Shown here one piece after another: positions 21,679-31,699 of a DNA stretch of 64,000 nt. A program made the position numbers and the translations under genes. The notes below the pieces were generated by a model. The model saw nothing but the letters and a program-made list of their open reading frames with translations, was not told the DNA's origin and searched no databases. Positions within the stretch are counted from its first letter, which is position 1. Every line of letters begins with the position of its first letter. This stretch comes from Symbiodinium natans (taxonomy: Eukaryota > Sar > Dinophyceae > Suessiales > Symbiodiniaceae). The stretch is taken from positions 48,501-112,500 of the forward strand of contig CAJNDS010000282.1 in NCBI GenBank assembly GCA_905221605.1, written 5' to 3'.

Positions 21679-24600
21679 CCAATGTGTCAAAGAAAACAGG
21701 TGAGGGTGATACACTGGATGGAGCAGATGGAGATGTACAAAAGGATTCGGTGGCAGAGTCTACCACGGTACGTCTTCAGAATCCTGAAGAGCCAATAGAA
21801 CATTGGATGGCTCGCAACAACCACTTGTGGGTGTATACACCTCACGTAAGTGATGTTATGATCAAGCTTGGTGTAACCAATGTCAGAGAGCTACAAGAGT
21901 ATATCTTTGTGGAGGATTTGGTGGACAAAGGAGTTAACAAGGTGACGGCCTGCAAAATTCTGCAATTGGTGGGTGGTGTTCAGTACCGGCCAATGTCGCC
22001 GGATGTGGCTGTTTCTACCAACGCATCGGTACGCATGGAGCAATCTTCTGGAAGCCGTGAAGCTGGAAGAGATGGGGTGAGAACTATCTCTCAGGTGCGT
22101 GAAGCTGAAGGTCCTGGTACAAAGGAGATGCCGCGAGGGTCTTATCCAGAGATTTTCGACACCGGCAAGTACCGTGACGCTTGGACGCTTGCGCAGAGAT
22201 CCCCGCTGTGCGTGCAGAGGTTGCGATTGGTGGGAGTTGGAATGCCACCGGTGAATCCGCCAACAAAGGCGTATCGGTCAAGATCAAATCCTGTGAAAAG
22301 GGGAAGGCCCTTGCTGGATAAAAAACAGGTGCGACAGGTGCCACGCTCTCGCTCACAACGGCGTGTGCAGCCGGCGGAAGTGGTGGAAAAGCCAAAGCCG
22401 CTGGAACCAGTTAAGCCCCGTGGTGGTTTGTCGTACCCATTCAGCAGAGCGTGGGCAGATTTGGTGGATGATGATGATCAGACGGGAGCTTTGGTCTCCT
22501 ATGCAGATTCCTCAGGTGATTCAAGCGAGGAAGAAACCAACAGCGCGCGACACCTGAGGGAAATCTTTTTGCGAGAAAGGGATTCACAAAGAACTGCGAC
22601 GCGTGGCAATGTTCCACTTGCTGGTTCTTCAAGCTCCAATGATGGGCAGAAAAAATCGGTTCACCTTGGCGAAGGGCGCGACAAAGCGTCGCGGGGGGAG
22701 ACCCGCCAAGAAGTGACTTCTCAAGTTTTTTCGCTACCGCAACCTTCTCGTCGAACTGAACAGTCTCAAAAAAGAGCAAGGGATGGCTCAGTTATAGTTG
22801 GTTCGCTGGCGGTGGGCTCCACGGATGAGGTTTTACCTGGGCAAGGTGTTGCTGGACAGGTGAATGTATCTGAAAGCGCTCAAGTTCTTCCTGGGCAAGA
22901 AGTGGCTGGACAGGAGACGGCGCTGGAAGGAGCAGTGCAAATTTCTGGCGAGGAGACTGACCAAAAAGAGGGAGAAGGTGGGAGCAATGAACTCCGTGGT
23001 GATGGTGTGAAGATATTGGATGTTTGTCCGGTGAAGAAGGGCCATCAGCAATTGCTTACTAAAGGCCTTCTGAAGCGGATTTATTGGAAGGTTGCTGTCG
23101 GCAAGTTGCCTGTGGGGCAAAGGGACTGTCAGAAGGGGTCCAATAAAATGGATCGAAATTTGGTTATTAGCATGTCACCCGAAGGTGCAAGCGAACAGGA
23201 ATTGAACCTGGCACTGGTGGACGATGATGATCAGTCAATGGATGATGGTACAATGGTGGTTATGGTGTATGACCCACGAACGCTGATTCAGTCGCCAACA
23301 ACTGATTGGGTTACGCGTCGCGATTTGACCGATCGTACCATCTGGCCGGCAATAGCGACTGCAGCACAGAGGATATGTGCTGAAATGGTTCAAGTGGATG
23401 AACTGAATGCCCAGCTGGAGACTGGGACACTCCTTTTTCAAAGGAGAGATCAAGGACACTATGGTGATTTGCATCATTCGTTCCATGATAATCCGTGTTT
23501 GCCAGCGGTGGGAAATTATCCTCTTTCGGTGATGGGTGCATTGCTATCTCCTGGTCTGGAAGGGGAATTCAGAAATACTGAAAAGTTTGGAACTGCTATG
23601 GAGGCAATTGCCTACGATTGGAGTCGTAGTCCAGGCATGGAAGTTCACGTTGAACTTATGGCAAGGGTAGCCAAATTGGTTGCTCCGTTCCTTACCCTAG
23701 GAGGCCAAGGGTCAGTGGTGAATTCAGAATTTCTCTGGCAGCGCGGGAAGGCTCAAATGATGGAGTTCCTTCAGGCGGCGACATGTGCTGATCAATTGGA
23801 GGTTCTCTGGAACAGGATGGACGACGATGCTGATGAGGAAGTGGATCCTTCAGGGATGATGCTGGAGATTCTCGGACAGAAAGATGCGGTACTTGATCAA
23901 GGGATCAATGAATCCCCTATTCCCATTGAAGATGCTGGAGGTGAGACAATTGGTGACACTGGAAGGGATGGCAAAGCGCCAGAAGTTTCTCCAGAAGAGG
24001 AGACATCCAGTGGTTCGTCAAGATTGGCTGGCACAAGGATGTTCTTGTGGTCGGTGTATTCTCGTGTCGCTTCCAACTGGGATTTCTCTACGCAGGACCG
24101 CACTACTGGTAGGATCTTTGACAGCACGAAGGGGTATCCTGGTGAAGGACCGGATAATGGTGACGATTTTTCCTCTAAGAGGAACTTACCCTGGATCTCT
24201 GAAGATTACCTCGACGAAGTGATGTCAAAAAAGATGGAAAGGTCTTCAGATATGGATGGGTTGGATGGGTTTGTTCCGGGAAGTGAGGGACAGTCGGAAA
24301 AGGTAGAGGTGGAGAATGTTACTGCCTCTAGAATTCTTATGGCTCTTTGGAAAAAGGGATATAGAGCTGGGTATAGGAGGTTGTGTCGTTCGAATGTATC
24401 TGGATGCAAGGTTGGAGCAATGAAACATCCAATCAAAAGGGTGCAGAAGATCGGCACTAGAAAGGCCTTCGTGAAAATATTCAATGCTTTTGGATCGTCT
24501 CAGCATGGCTCAGGAGTTGGTGGAAAACCAATCATGAAGGTGGTAGGACCGAGGCCAGGTTTTCCAGCTGTACTCAAAGCATCAAATACTGATAGCACCT

Positions 24601-25949
24601 TGGGTGAAGGGAGCAGTTCTCAGGTACATGGCAATGTTCATGTAGAGCAGAATCGCCCTATGGACCGGTACGAGGCGGAGCGTTTGGAGAAGAGGAAGAA
24701 AGGCTTCTGCTATTGGTTCAGCAGGGGAAAAGATCGCTGCAAATTTGGTGAACATTGCAAATTCATCCATTCAGAAGATGATGTGGTGCTACAATCGTAT
24801 TGGTGCAAGTACTATGTGGCTGGGAGACACTGCTTCTCTGGAAAGGACTGTAAGTTCTCACACAATGCAACTGGTGTAAGGTGTATCCAGTTTGCTCAGT
24901 CTGGGAAGTGCCGTTATGGGGACAAGTGTGTCTTTGAGCATGGTGATCCGCTGGATGAACAGAGGCCAAGGTCTCCAAGGACGCCCCCAAGGGATGGTCC
25001 CAGGAGAAGTTCTGGTACAAGAGGTGGAGGAAAGGAGATTTCTCCTGAACGGTTTGATGAAGAAGAGGAGGATTTCATGGTTTATGACGATGATACCAAA
25101 ATGGTAGAACTGCTGATGGAGGCGATTTCATTTATGTCCAATGGCAAGTCAGATTTGGCTCGTGCAGAGGCGGACCCAGTGTTCAAACTCCTGAAGTTCA
25201 ATGGAGACGCTGAACAGATGGATACAGAATGGTGTTCATGGACCACTGGTATGCTGTCCTTGCTGGAACTTCACGAAATAGTGAAGTCATATGAGGTTTC
25301 GCTGGCGGACGTGGAAGAATGGGTCAATGACCTGAGGATATGGTTCGAGCGAGCCAACGTTGAAGAAGAGAGAGATCCCAAAAGGGGCAAAAAGAGGTCC
25401 CTAGAAAGGGAGTCCAGCAAGGATATTCCTGCCGAAAAGGAGGTGGTTGGAACTTCGGAGACGGATGTTGCCGTTGAGGAAGAGGTGAAAAAGGTCAAAA
25501 AGAAGAGGAAAACTGCAGCTAGCGAGGATCCTTATACTCTTATGGTTCCAAAGCCGAAGAAGATGCCGGCGAACATTGAGAAGGGTGGATCATCATCCAA
25601 TGCGGTGGTTTCTGCAGGCGAAAAAGCCTCTTCGAGAACGCGCACAAAGTCAAGCGTCGTGGGAAAGACGAAGAAGAAAGAGAAAAGTCAAAGCCCCAAG
25701 AAGGAAGAGGTGGTAGTGGTGAAAGGTCCTGAGGAAAAGGATCGTTCCTCTGATGTGGATGCGCAAGTGTCTACTACTGTGGATGCAGAGCTGGGTCAAT
25801 CTTGCCAAGCAATTGAGGACGCGAAGAGAGAAGGATTGGTATCCTCAATTCAAAGGTGCGTGCAGGATCCTGTTCTTACAGTGTCGGACCTGGAGTATGT
25901 TCTGCTGCGACTTCACCTAAGTATCGATGCCCATCGGAAGAAGAAGTGA
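21675..25949 (+). CDS. Element A ORF 5: long protein with SAM-like region, three CCCH fingers and basic tail
   Basis: 1424 codons from the first ATG; the frame is open further upstream (at least to 21591) with coding-like sequence. A compact helical region at residues about 40-100 (LGVTNVRELQEYIF, then VTACKILQLV) resembles a SAM or helix-hairpin-helix fold. A long acidic region follows, with repeats such as LPGQGVAGQ/LPGQEVAGQ and LVDDDDQ. Three CCCH fingers lie at residues about 1013-1092 (C-x9-C-x5-C-x3-H, then two C-x8-C-x5-C-x3-H). The C-terminus is Lys/Glu-rich with nuclear-localisation-like clusters (KKVKKKRK). No retrotransposon enzyme motif is present. RNA binding and a nuclear location are inferred from the fingers and basic clusters only. 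Confidence 0.75.
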   Translation: MTNVSKKTGEGDTLDGADGDVQKDSVAESTTVRLQNPEEPIEHWMARNNHLWVYTPHVSDVMIKLGVTNVRELQEYIFVEDLVDKGVNKVTACKILQLVGGVQYRPMSPDVAVSTNASVRMEQSSGSREAGRDGVRTISQVREAEGPGTKEMPRGSYPEIFDTGKYRDAWTLAQRSPLCVQRLRLVGVGMPPVNPPTKAYRSRSNPVKRGRPLLDKKQVRQVPRSRSQRRVQPAEVVEKPKPLEPVKPRGGLSYPFSRAWADLVDDDDQTGALVSYADSSGDSSEEETNSARHLREIFLRERDSQRTATRGNVPLAGSSSSNDGQKKSVHLGEGRDKASRGETRQEVTSQVFSLPQPSRRTEQSQKRARDGSVIVGSLAVGSTDEVLPGQGVAGQVNVSESAQVLPGQEVAGQETALEGAVQISGEETDQKEGEGGSNELRGDGVKILDVCPVKKGHQQLLTKGLLKRIYWKVAVGKLPVGQRDCQKGSNKMDRNLVISMSPEGASEQELNLALVDDDDQSMDDGTMVVMVYDPRTLIQSPTTDWVTRRDLTDRTIWPAIATAAQRICAEMVQVDELNAQLETGTLLFQRRDQGHYGDLHHSFHDNPCLPAVGNYPLSVMGALLSPGLEGEFRNTEKFGTAMEAIAYDWSRSPGMEVHVELMARVAKLVAPFLTLGGQGSVVNSEFLWQRGKAQMMEFLQAATCADQLEVLWNRMDDDADEEVDPSGMMLEILGQKDAVLDQGINESPIPIEDAGGETIGDTGRDGKAPEVSPEEETSSGSSRLAGTRMFLWSVYSRVASNWDFSTQDRTTGRIFDSTKGYPGEGPDNGDDFSSKRNLPWISEDYLDEVMSKKMERSSDMDGLDGFVPGSEGQSEKVEVENVTASRILMALWKKGYRAGYRRLCRSNVSGCKVGAMKHPIKRVQKIGTRKAFVKIFNAFGSSQHGSGVGGKPIMKVVGPRPGFPAVLKASNTDSTLGEGSSSQVHGNVHVEQNRPMDRYEAERLEKRKKGFCYWFSRGKDRCKFGEHCKFIHSEDDVVLQSYWCKYYVAGRHCFSGKDCKFSHNATGVRCIQFAQSGKCRYGDKCVFEHGDPLDEQRPRSPRTPPRDGPRRSSGTRGGGKEISPERFDEEEEDFMVYDDDTKMVELLMEAISFMSNGKSDLARAEADPVFKLLKFNGDAEQMDTEWCSWTTGMLSLLELHEIVKSYEVSLADVEEWVNDLRIWFERANVEEERDPKRGKKRSLERESSKDIPAEKEVVGTSETDVAVEEEVKKVKKKRKTAASEDPYTLMVPKPKKMPANIEKGGSSSNAVVSAGEKASSRTRTKSSVVGKTKKKEKSQSPKKEEVVVVKGPEEKDRSSDVDAQVSTTVDAELGQSCQAIEDAKREGLVSSIQRCVQDPVLTVSDLEYVLLRLHLSIDAHRKKK

Positions 25950-26309
25950 CTGGATGGTATTGATGAGGGAATGGTTTTTCTCTTTCTGAAGACAGGTGCG
26001 CTGGAACAGCCAATGTGCTGAAAATATGGTGGTTACTATTAAGGGTATGGAAATCCCTGATAGTAGAAGTCAGTAGCTTTTTGCGTAGCGAAGACCACGG
26101 TTCGTGGTGAAGAAGACTGAAGAGTCTTCAATGACAAGGGAATCATGGTGAAAAAAGATTCTCTGTGGTAAAGGGTGTTTAGCCAATATGCTATAAATTC
26201 GTCCTGGATGACGTAAAACCATAATGTGCATTCCAAGCAGCTGGCTGCTGCCCTAATGGCGGTTTTTGGCCAAAAGTCTGCACCTCCAATGTGTGTCCTA
26301 GGAAATCCT
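25950..26309 (+). other. Element A 3' untranslated region
   Basis: 360 bp between the last stop and the polypurine tract. It holds no open frame of note. A short inverted pair, TCCTAGGAAATCCTAGGA, lies just before the polypurine tract. Confidence 0.6.
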
Positions 26310-26322
26310 AGGACAGGGGGAG
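26310..26322 (+). other. Element A polypurine tract
   Basis: AGGACAGGGGGAG immediately precedes the right LTR. It is 12 purines of 13 and in the usual place for plus-strand priming. Confidence 0.75.
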
Positions 26323-26529
26323 TGCGGAGCTGCAGTTGGTATTGTAGAAAAGAGTTGGTGTTGAAAGTTGAAGGGTCAATGTACCTGGTAATCTTCATGG
26401 CTCAAGACTGGGCCATGCGCCTGGTAGCAAAAAGAAGTTTCGAGTTCTTGGTGTTTGCTGGTTGGTTCAGGGTGAAACCTCTGGCGACTGTTAGGGTTGA
26501 TTCCCTTCCCCTTTCGGTTGCCCCCCGTA
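26323..26529 (+). repeat. Element A 3' LTR
   Basis: 207 bp, matching 17844-18050. The next five bases, CCCTA, duplicate those before the 5' LTR. Confidence 0.9.
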
Positions 26530-26752
26530 CCCTAAACCCTAAACCCTAAACCCTAAACCCTAAACCCTAAACCCTAAACCCTAAACCCTAAACCCTAAAC
26601 CCTAAACCCTAAACCCTAAACCCTAAACCCTAAACCCTAAACCCTAAACCCTAAACCCTAAACCCTAAACCCTAAACCCTAAACCCTAAACCCTAAACCC
26701 TAACCCTAAATTGTGGGGTTTAGGGTTTAGGGTTTACCGCGTCTTCCCGCGC
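26530..26752. repeat. CCCTAAA tract (right part of the element A target) and a TTTAGGG switch
   Basis: About 25 CCCTAAA units (26530-26709) continue the tract that element A interrupts. After about 10 bp the orientation switches to TTTAGGG (about 26720-26748). This C-rich to G-rich order is the reverse of an end-to-end fusion. Confidence 0.9.
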
Positions 26753-28499
26753 AGCAGTCGGAAGAAGTTGTTTAGGGTTTAAGGTTTAGGGTTTAGGGTT
26801 TACGGCTTAGGGCTTAGGGTTTCAGAATCTCAAAATCTGATCATTCCTTCTGTGTAATGTGTGGAAACAGGACACTGGATGGGAGTTTAGTTGCCTCAAC
26901 ACCCAGAACCATACTAAATTGGGTTTAAGTGAACGCAGTAAACGCATGCATTCCGTACATTTCATATGCTTACTGGTAATGGTTGTTGTTACACACCTTT
27001 CCTAATATTATAACAGCATTACATTTCATATTAAAAGTAAAGCAAATAAGTGAACGAACGAAACCAAACAATAAATTTAATAAATGCGCGCATGCGTGTG
27101 AAAAAGCCACATTAAAAGACGCACGTGTCCACATAATATTAAGATTGTAAATGAAATACACGTGTGCGCACTAATTTAATATTTATTAAGTGGGCTTTTC
27201 ATAGGGCCGGGATGTAATGAATAAAGAAGAGAGAAAAAGAAGCTAGATTTAATGGTCAAGTTTCTAATGTTTAATGCGTTCACACGTCCATCCACGAACT
27301 CGCACCTTTCATTGAAATTCTGGTGTTCACGAAGTACAGATATTAACTTATAGCCCCGGAAGATAAGGGTAAAAGGGGCTAATATTCGTACGTCCTTCAT
27401 TCACGGGTACATCTGCGAGTGTGGGACGCTTTCCTAAATCCCCCAAAATAACCTATCCTTGTGGGCCTGTTAACCGTTCACACCAAGAGAATCCTAACCT
27501 TTGACACTTAACTGCCAAGGAACTAGATTCAAGGGTCTTATCATGAACTCCCTGACATTAAGGTTGTAGTTCGTTCTCTTCACTCATTCTCTCATTCATT
27601 AAGTTCACGCATCAATATTATTGCTTTAAATAGGGGCATATAAGGGAACCCAAAACCCTAAAGAAAAGGGGGAACAAGGGCCTAGTTAGGGAGTTTGAGA
27701 GTTTAGGGAGCTTGGGCATTTCTTGGGCTCTAAACCCTCAACCCTAAACCCGAAACCCTAAACCTAAACCATCAACCCTAAACCTTAAACCCTAAACCCT
27801 CAACCCTAAACCCTCAACCCTAAACCCTCAACCCTCAACCCTCAACCCTAAACCCTAAACCCTAAAACCCTAAACCCTAAACCATTCCGTTAAATCCCTT
27901 GTAAGGGCGGGGCGTTCCAGAGCTCGGTGTCCTCGCGAGACGGTGCCGCCGCGGGGACTCCCCGGACTTTTGAGGGCTTAGGGTTTAGGGTTTAGGGTTT
28001 GGGGGGTGTCCGAAATTCGGGGTGCATTCTTGAGGTCCTTAATATAAGGGAATCCTACTATTTGGGGGTCTATCGGGACTCGAAACCTGAGTTGCAGTGT
28101 CAGGGAAACTCATCTGTCCTCTCCACGCCTACTTCTGAGGGTGGGACAAAACTGGTCCTCTTAAGCCTAACTCGCTACCGGCAAATGCCCAGGCGATGCA
28201 GGATGCGTCCATCCCACACTAAGGCAGAGAGCATGGTCGGCCGTAGGGCAAGCCCCCGACACCTGCACGAGTCTCCGGCGTCCCACGAGAACTCCAGCAC
28301 CACGCTTGCCAATGGGTCTGAAAATGATGCAAGAGCTTGACGGACCCAAGCAGAGGCTACGGCATGTGCACGAAGAAACGCAGCTGGCGGAAAGGTCTGT
28401 CAGGTCAAAAGCCGTGCGGTGGGCGACTACATCCGTGGCGTGATGACAATGTGGCATGTGAGGCAGCCCAACATTCCGGGAGGGCTGGGGCAAAGGCCT
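26753..28499. other. AT-rich unique region and telomeric tracts, no gene recognised
   Basis: 26820-27640 is markedly AT-richer than its surroundings and unique, with only short unrecognised frames. Telomeric tracts lie at about 26770-26815, 27729-27880 (mixed CCCTCAA and CCCTAAA) and 27978-28000. 28001-28499 is unique, GC-rich and without a recognisable product. Confidence 0.6.
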
Positions 28500-29394
28500 C
28501 CTCAGAGGCAAACCGACGTAATTAGTACGGCGCGCACGTTCTCGCGCTGGAGGGTGACTCCCAGTTGTTGGAGCAACTCATCATGAGCCTGGGCCGAGGT
28601 AAGCCCTAAGCGCGCCGCCCCAAGTGCAGCCAAGGACTTCCAGACCTGCGTGGCTTGAGCCCCCCTGCCACCACCGCAGGCCTCAGCAACCAGCGGCAGG
28701 AATTGTAGACCCTGCGCACGGCACTGCGCCTCAGTGGGATCGCTTGCGGCTCTCGTACGCGGCTGCAGCACTAGAAGCGTCACAAGCGGAAGCGGCAAGG
28801 ACAGAAGAGCGCAAACCGCTGGAGACGGCGAGGTCAAAGCACGCCGCACCATGAAGGCCCCAGGCCGGGACATAGACATCTGCCGGGCGCCGGGCGCTGG
28901 CACTCGGCCTGGAACAACAGGGATGATCTCCCACACGCACCTGAGTCCTCAGGCCGAGCAGGGAGCAGCTCGGCCTTCTCAACCTCTGGGCTGAGGCAAG
29001 CAGCTGAGGCACGGGCCGCAACCACGCTGCGTAAGCGATTGTGACGCTTGGAGCGGTCACCCCCGCAAGGGCAGGAGCGGGCATGGTCCCCAAACCTGTC
29101 TGCGATGCCGTCGCACAACGGGCAAAAGCCATCAGAGGAAGCGACCGGCAAACGCAGGCGAAGTCGGAGGAGGACGGAAGAAATGGGGTTCAAGGTGAAG
29201 CCCGAGCGCCGCACAGGGGCGGGCTTGTAGCCAGCTCCCCGCACCAGGCTGCTAAAGTAGTTGAAGGTGGGGGCACGGGCAGACTCACCCTCAGCAGAGG
29301 CCACAAGGGATGCCAACTGCGCTTTGCCAAGGGAGGCAGAGAGCTGACTTTGGGCCCGGGAAGCGGTGACTGCGAAACAGTCCGAGTCAGGCAC
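28500..29394 (-). pseudogene. 3' fragment of a non-LTR retrotransposon: zinc knuckle and endonuclease-like C-terminus
   Basis: Three overlapping minus-strand frames read in order as one decayed C-terminus. The first has a Cys/His knuckle (CPLCDGIADRFGDHARSC) followed by CGGDRSKRHNRLR. After a frame change near 28900 the second gives RRPADVYVPAWG then CFDLAVSS. After another change near 28740 the third gives LQFLPLVAEACGGG and a helical tail with LQREN. This series (zinc knuckle, RPADV, D, then 'F-P-V-E') resembles the C-terminus of LINE-like elements of algae with a restriction-like endonuclease. The reverse transcriptase itself is absent. At least two frameshifts make it inactive. The family call rests on motif order. 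Confidence 0.5.
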
Positions 29395-29609
29395 GGCCGA
29401 ATCATATTGGGCAGCCGCAGCAGTGACGGCAGGCTCTATCTTTGGGTGTTTTCTTATTTTCGTAAACTCCCAAAAAGGGCTGAGGTTAAGGATTGTGTTG
29501 GACTTTCGGTTTTAGGGTTTAGGAGTTGTACGCTAGACCCTTAACTCCAAACCCTAAACCCTGTGGCCGTTTGTTTCAGGGCCTTAGGGGTTCTGTTGAA
29601 GGGTTGTAT
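29395..29609. other. Unique spacer with no feature recognised
   Basis: About 215 bp with isolated telomere-like heptamers near 29512 and 29555. No gene is seen. Confidence 0.5.
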
Positions 29610-29838
29610 GCTTGGAGGTTCATGTTACTTTTTAACAAATTAATAACCATAATTACTTACAACTGTACATAGAACCTTATTAGGGCACTTAAGGGGCTTA
29701 TAAGTGGTGGGTTATTAAGTACCCCTAACCCCTAAACCCCTAAACCCCTAAACCCCTAACCCCTAAACCCTAAACCCTAAACCCTAAACCCTGTAAGTAC
29801 AATTATAATTGGCTAACAAGTACCGTGAACCTCCAAGC
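29610..29838. mobile_element. MITE family 1, copy 2, carrying an internal telomeric tract
   Basis: The ends are GCTTGGAGGTTCATG and GAACCTCCAAGC, with the family's internal ACTTAAGGGGCTTATAAG. A CCCCTAA/CCCTAAA tract (29721-29792) splits the right arm, after 'gggttattaagta' and before 'gtaagtacaattataatt'. The TAAGTA-like string occurs on both sides of the tract. Without the tract the element would be close to the tract-free copy at 63121-63257. Confidence 0.8.
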
Positions 29839-30389
29839 GGGTGGCCTGGGATTCACAGAGAAAGCACACGCCTTGGAATGATCGGGGTCGGTTTTGAAGC
29901 AAGCCCAAAAGGATCCCTGAACCCTGAACCCTAAACAAGAACCAAACCCTAAACTTAGGGATTAGGGCTTAGGGCTAGGATTTAGGGTTTAGGTTGAGGG
30001 TGGAGGATTTAGGTTCTCCCATGCTTTCACCTACCTATTTAACTACTCGGCCCGGCTCTCAACCCGCCTGAACCCTCATCTGAGAATCACAAGACCCAAC
30101 ACGGCACATCTACTATCCCTGTGAACCCTAAACCCTAAACCCTAAACCCTAAATCCTAAACCCTAAACCCTAAACCCTAAAAACCCTAAGCCCAAGCCCA
30201 AGCCCCGACTCTTCGCTCCTTGAGCTGCCCAGAAGAGGTGACAAGGGCCAAGGCCTTTGAGGTTTAGGGTTTAGGGTTCAGGGTTGAGGGTTTAGGGTTT
30301 AGGGTTCAGGGTTTGGGGTTTAGGGTTTAGGGTTTAGGGTTTAGGGTTTAGGGAAAGCAAGCCCTGTCCGGGCAGTCTTCAAGTTAACT
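29839..30389. repeat. Interstitial telomeric repeat mosaic, block 7
   Basis: Tracts lie at about 29915-29935, 30122-30190 and 30264-30352 (TTTAGGG with TTCAGGG and TTGAGGG variants). The remainder is unique and non-coding as far as I can see. Confidence 0.75.
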
Positions 30390-30506
30390 CAGAGGGTCCA
30401 TCTGTAGTACAACTATGGAATGAGGTACCCAAAAACGATACCAAATCTTGTTTTTGGGGTGCCTATGTTCCGTAATAGTACTACAATGCTACAAATGGAC
30501 CCTCTG
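30390..30506. mobile_element. MITE family 2, copy 2
   Basis: Inverted ends CAGAGGGTCCATCTGTAGTA and TACAAATGGACCCTCTG. The internal arms GAGGTACCCAAAAACGAT and TTGTTTTTGGGGTGCC also pair, so the whole unit can fold as one hairpin. Confidence 0.8.
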
Positions 30507-31589
30507 GGAAAGGACTTCAGGAGCATGCAGGGTTCAGGTATGCAGGGTTAACTCTAAGCCTAAACCCCAAACCCGAAACTCTTTGAAGTCTTGGGTGAGG
30601 TTCAGGTTTTGCCCTAAATGGACATTTGCCAACAAGTGCTCCCCCCCCCCCCCCCCCCCCCCCCTACTAAATGCGATCCCTGTTCAGGGAACCCTAAACC
30701 CTCATGATTTCCTGGTGTGCATAGGGAGTGGTAAGCACCATGGAAAGGCAAGCTGGCTTGGCTAAGCTTTAGGGCTTAGGGCTTACGGTTCCACACGTAA
30801 GGGTTTAGCACATCTTGCGGGGACATCCTAAACCCTAAACCCTACACCCTAAACCCTAAAACCCTAAACCCTAAAACCCTAAAACCCTAAACCCTAAAAC
30901 CCTAAACCCTAAACCCTAAAACCCTAAACCCTAAACCCTAAACCCTACACCCTAAACCCTAAACCCTAACCCCTAACCCTGAAACCCTAAATGTAAAGCC
31001 CTAAACCCTTTCACCACCTTGGGCCAAACTCTCGACCTTGGCTCCTCGCCAAGCTCCCTTCCAAGCACGCAGCAACTCACGCCTAACAGTGGGTTTAGGG
31101 TTTAGGGTTTAGGGTTTAGGGTTTAGGGATTAGGGTTTAGGGTTTAGGGTTTAGGGTTCAGGGTTTAGGGAGTTTAAGGTTTCGGGGCCACCTTGCCTTC
31201 GGGGGTTTAGAGTCACGTTCCCGATTGGTTGGTGTTTGAAACAAGTATTTGGGTTGCTTTCACGAGCTTCTCGATGAGGGCCAGAAAGACAAGACAGCCA
31301 CTGCGGATTGGCTAGTTCTAAAGGAATCGCCAGAAATTTCCACGGCAAAGGGTCGTGGTACGCCTTCCAGGTTTCCTCGTCTCGCCCCGCAGTGGTCGGA
31401 GCAGGTGGACGAGGGCAGCGGCCGCGCAGGGAGGTGCCAGTTCGGCCCTGGCACAAATCTGATGTTCCTGAGGTCGTGATGTCCTCCCGCGCATATAAAT
31501 AGGGCCATGAGCGATCTCCGCCACATCAGGAAGCCACCCTGGGTTTAGGGTTTAGGGTTTTGGGCTTAGTTAGGGTACATTCGTGTTAC
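30507..31589. repeat. Interstitial telomeric repeat mosaic, block 8
   Basis: A C homopolymer of about 25 bp lies at 30640-30664. Tracts lie at 30829-30985 (CCCTAAA interleaved with CCCTAAAA octamers) and 31090-31185. 31200-31525 is unique with overlapping frames on both strands (76 to 101 codons) and no recognisable domain. It ends in a short TTTAGGG tract at 31542-31560. Confidence 0.7.
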
Positions 31590-31699
31590 CCAGAGGGTCC
31601 ATTTGTAGTACTATGGTACCCTGATGGTACCCAAAACGCTACTCAATGGGATTTGCTGGGTACCTAACTCCATCATGGCACCACAAATGGACCCTCTGG
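31590..31699. mobile_element. MITE family 2, copy 3
   Basis: Inverted ends CCAGAGGGTCCATTTGTAGT and CACAAATGGACCCTCTGG. The arms ATGGTACCC and GGGTACC lie inside. It is the best preserved of the three copies. Confidence 0.85.

Larger units (their letters stand above)
17844..26529 (+). mobile_element. Element A: LTR element without recognisable pol, inserted in telomeric repeats
   Basis: An 8.7-kb unit is bounded by 207-bp direct repeats that I read as identical. It is flanked by a CCCTA duplication inside a CCCTAAA tract. A primer-binding-type sequence follows the left LTR and a polypurine tract (26310-26322) precedes the right LTR. No integrase, reverse transcriptase, RNase H or aspartic protease motif appears in any open frame inside. 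It carries instead a long plus-strand coding region for a putative RNA-binding protein, split over several frames. The cis signals say LTR retrotransposon; the missing enzymes say non-autonomous. Identical LTRs imply a recent insertion. Confidence 0.85.

Noticed and set aside
26700-26752. End-to-end chromosome fusion at the CCCTAAA to TTTAGGG switch
   Set aside because: The order is C-rich then G-rich, opposite to that of two joined chromosome ends.
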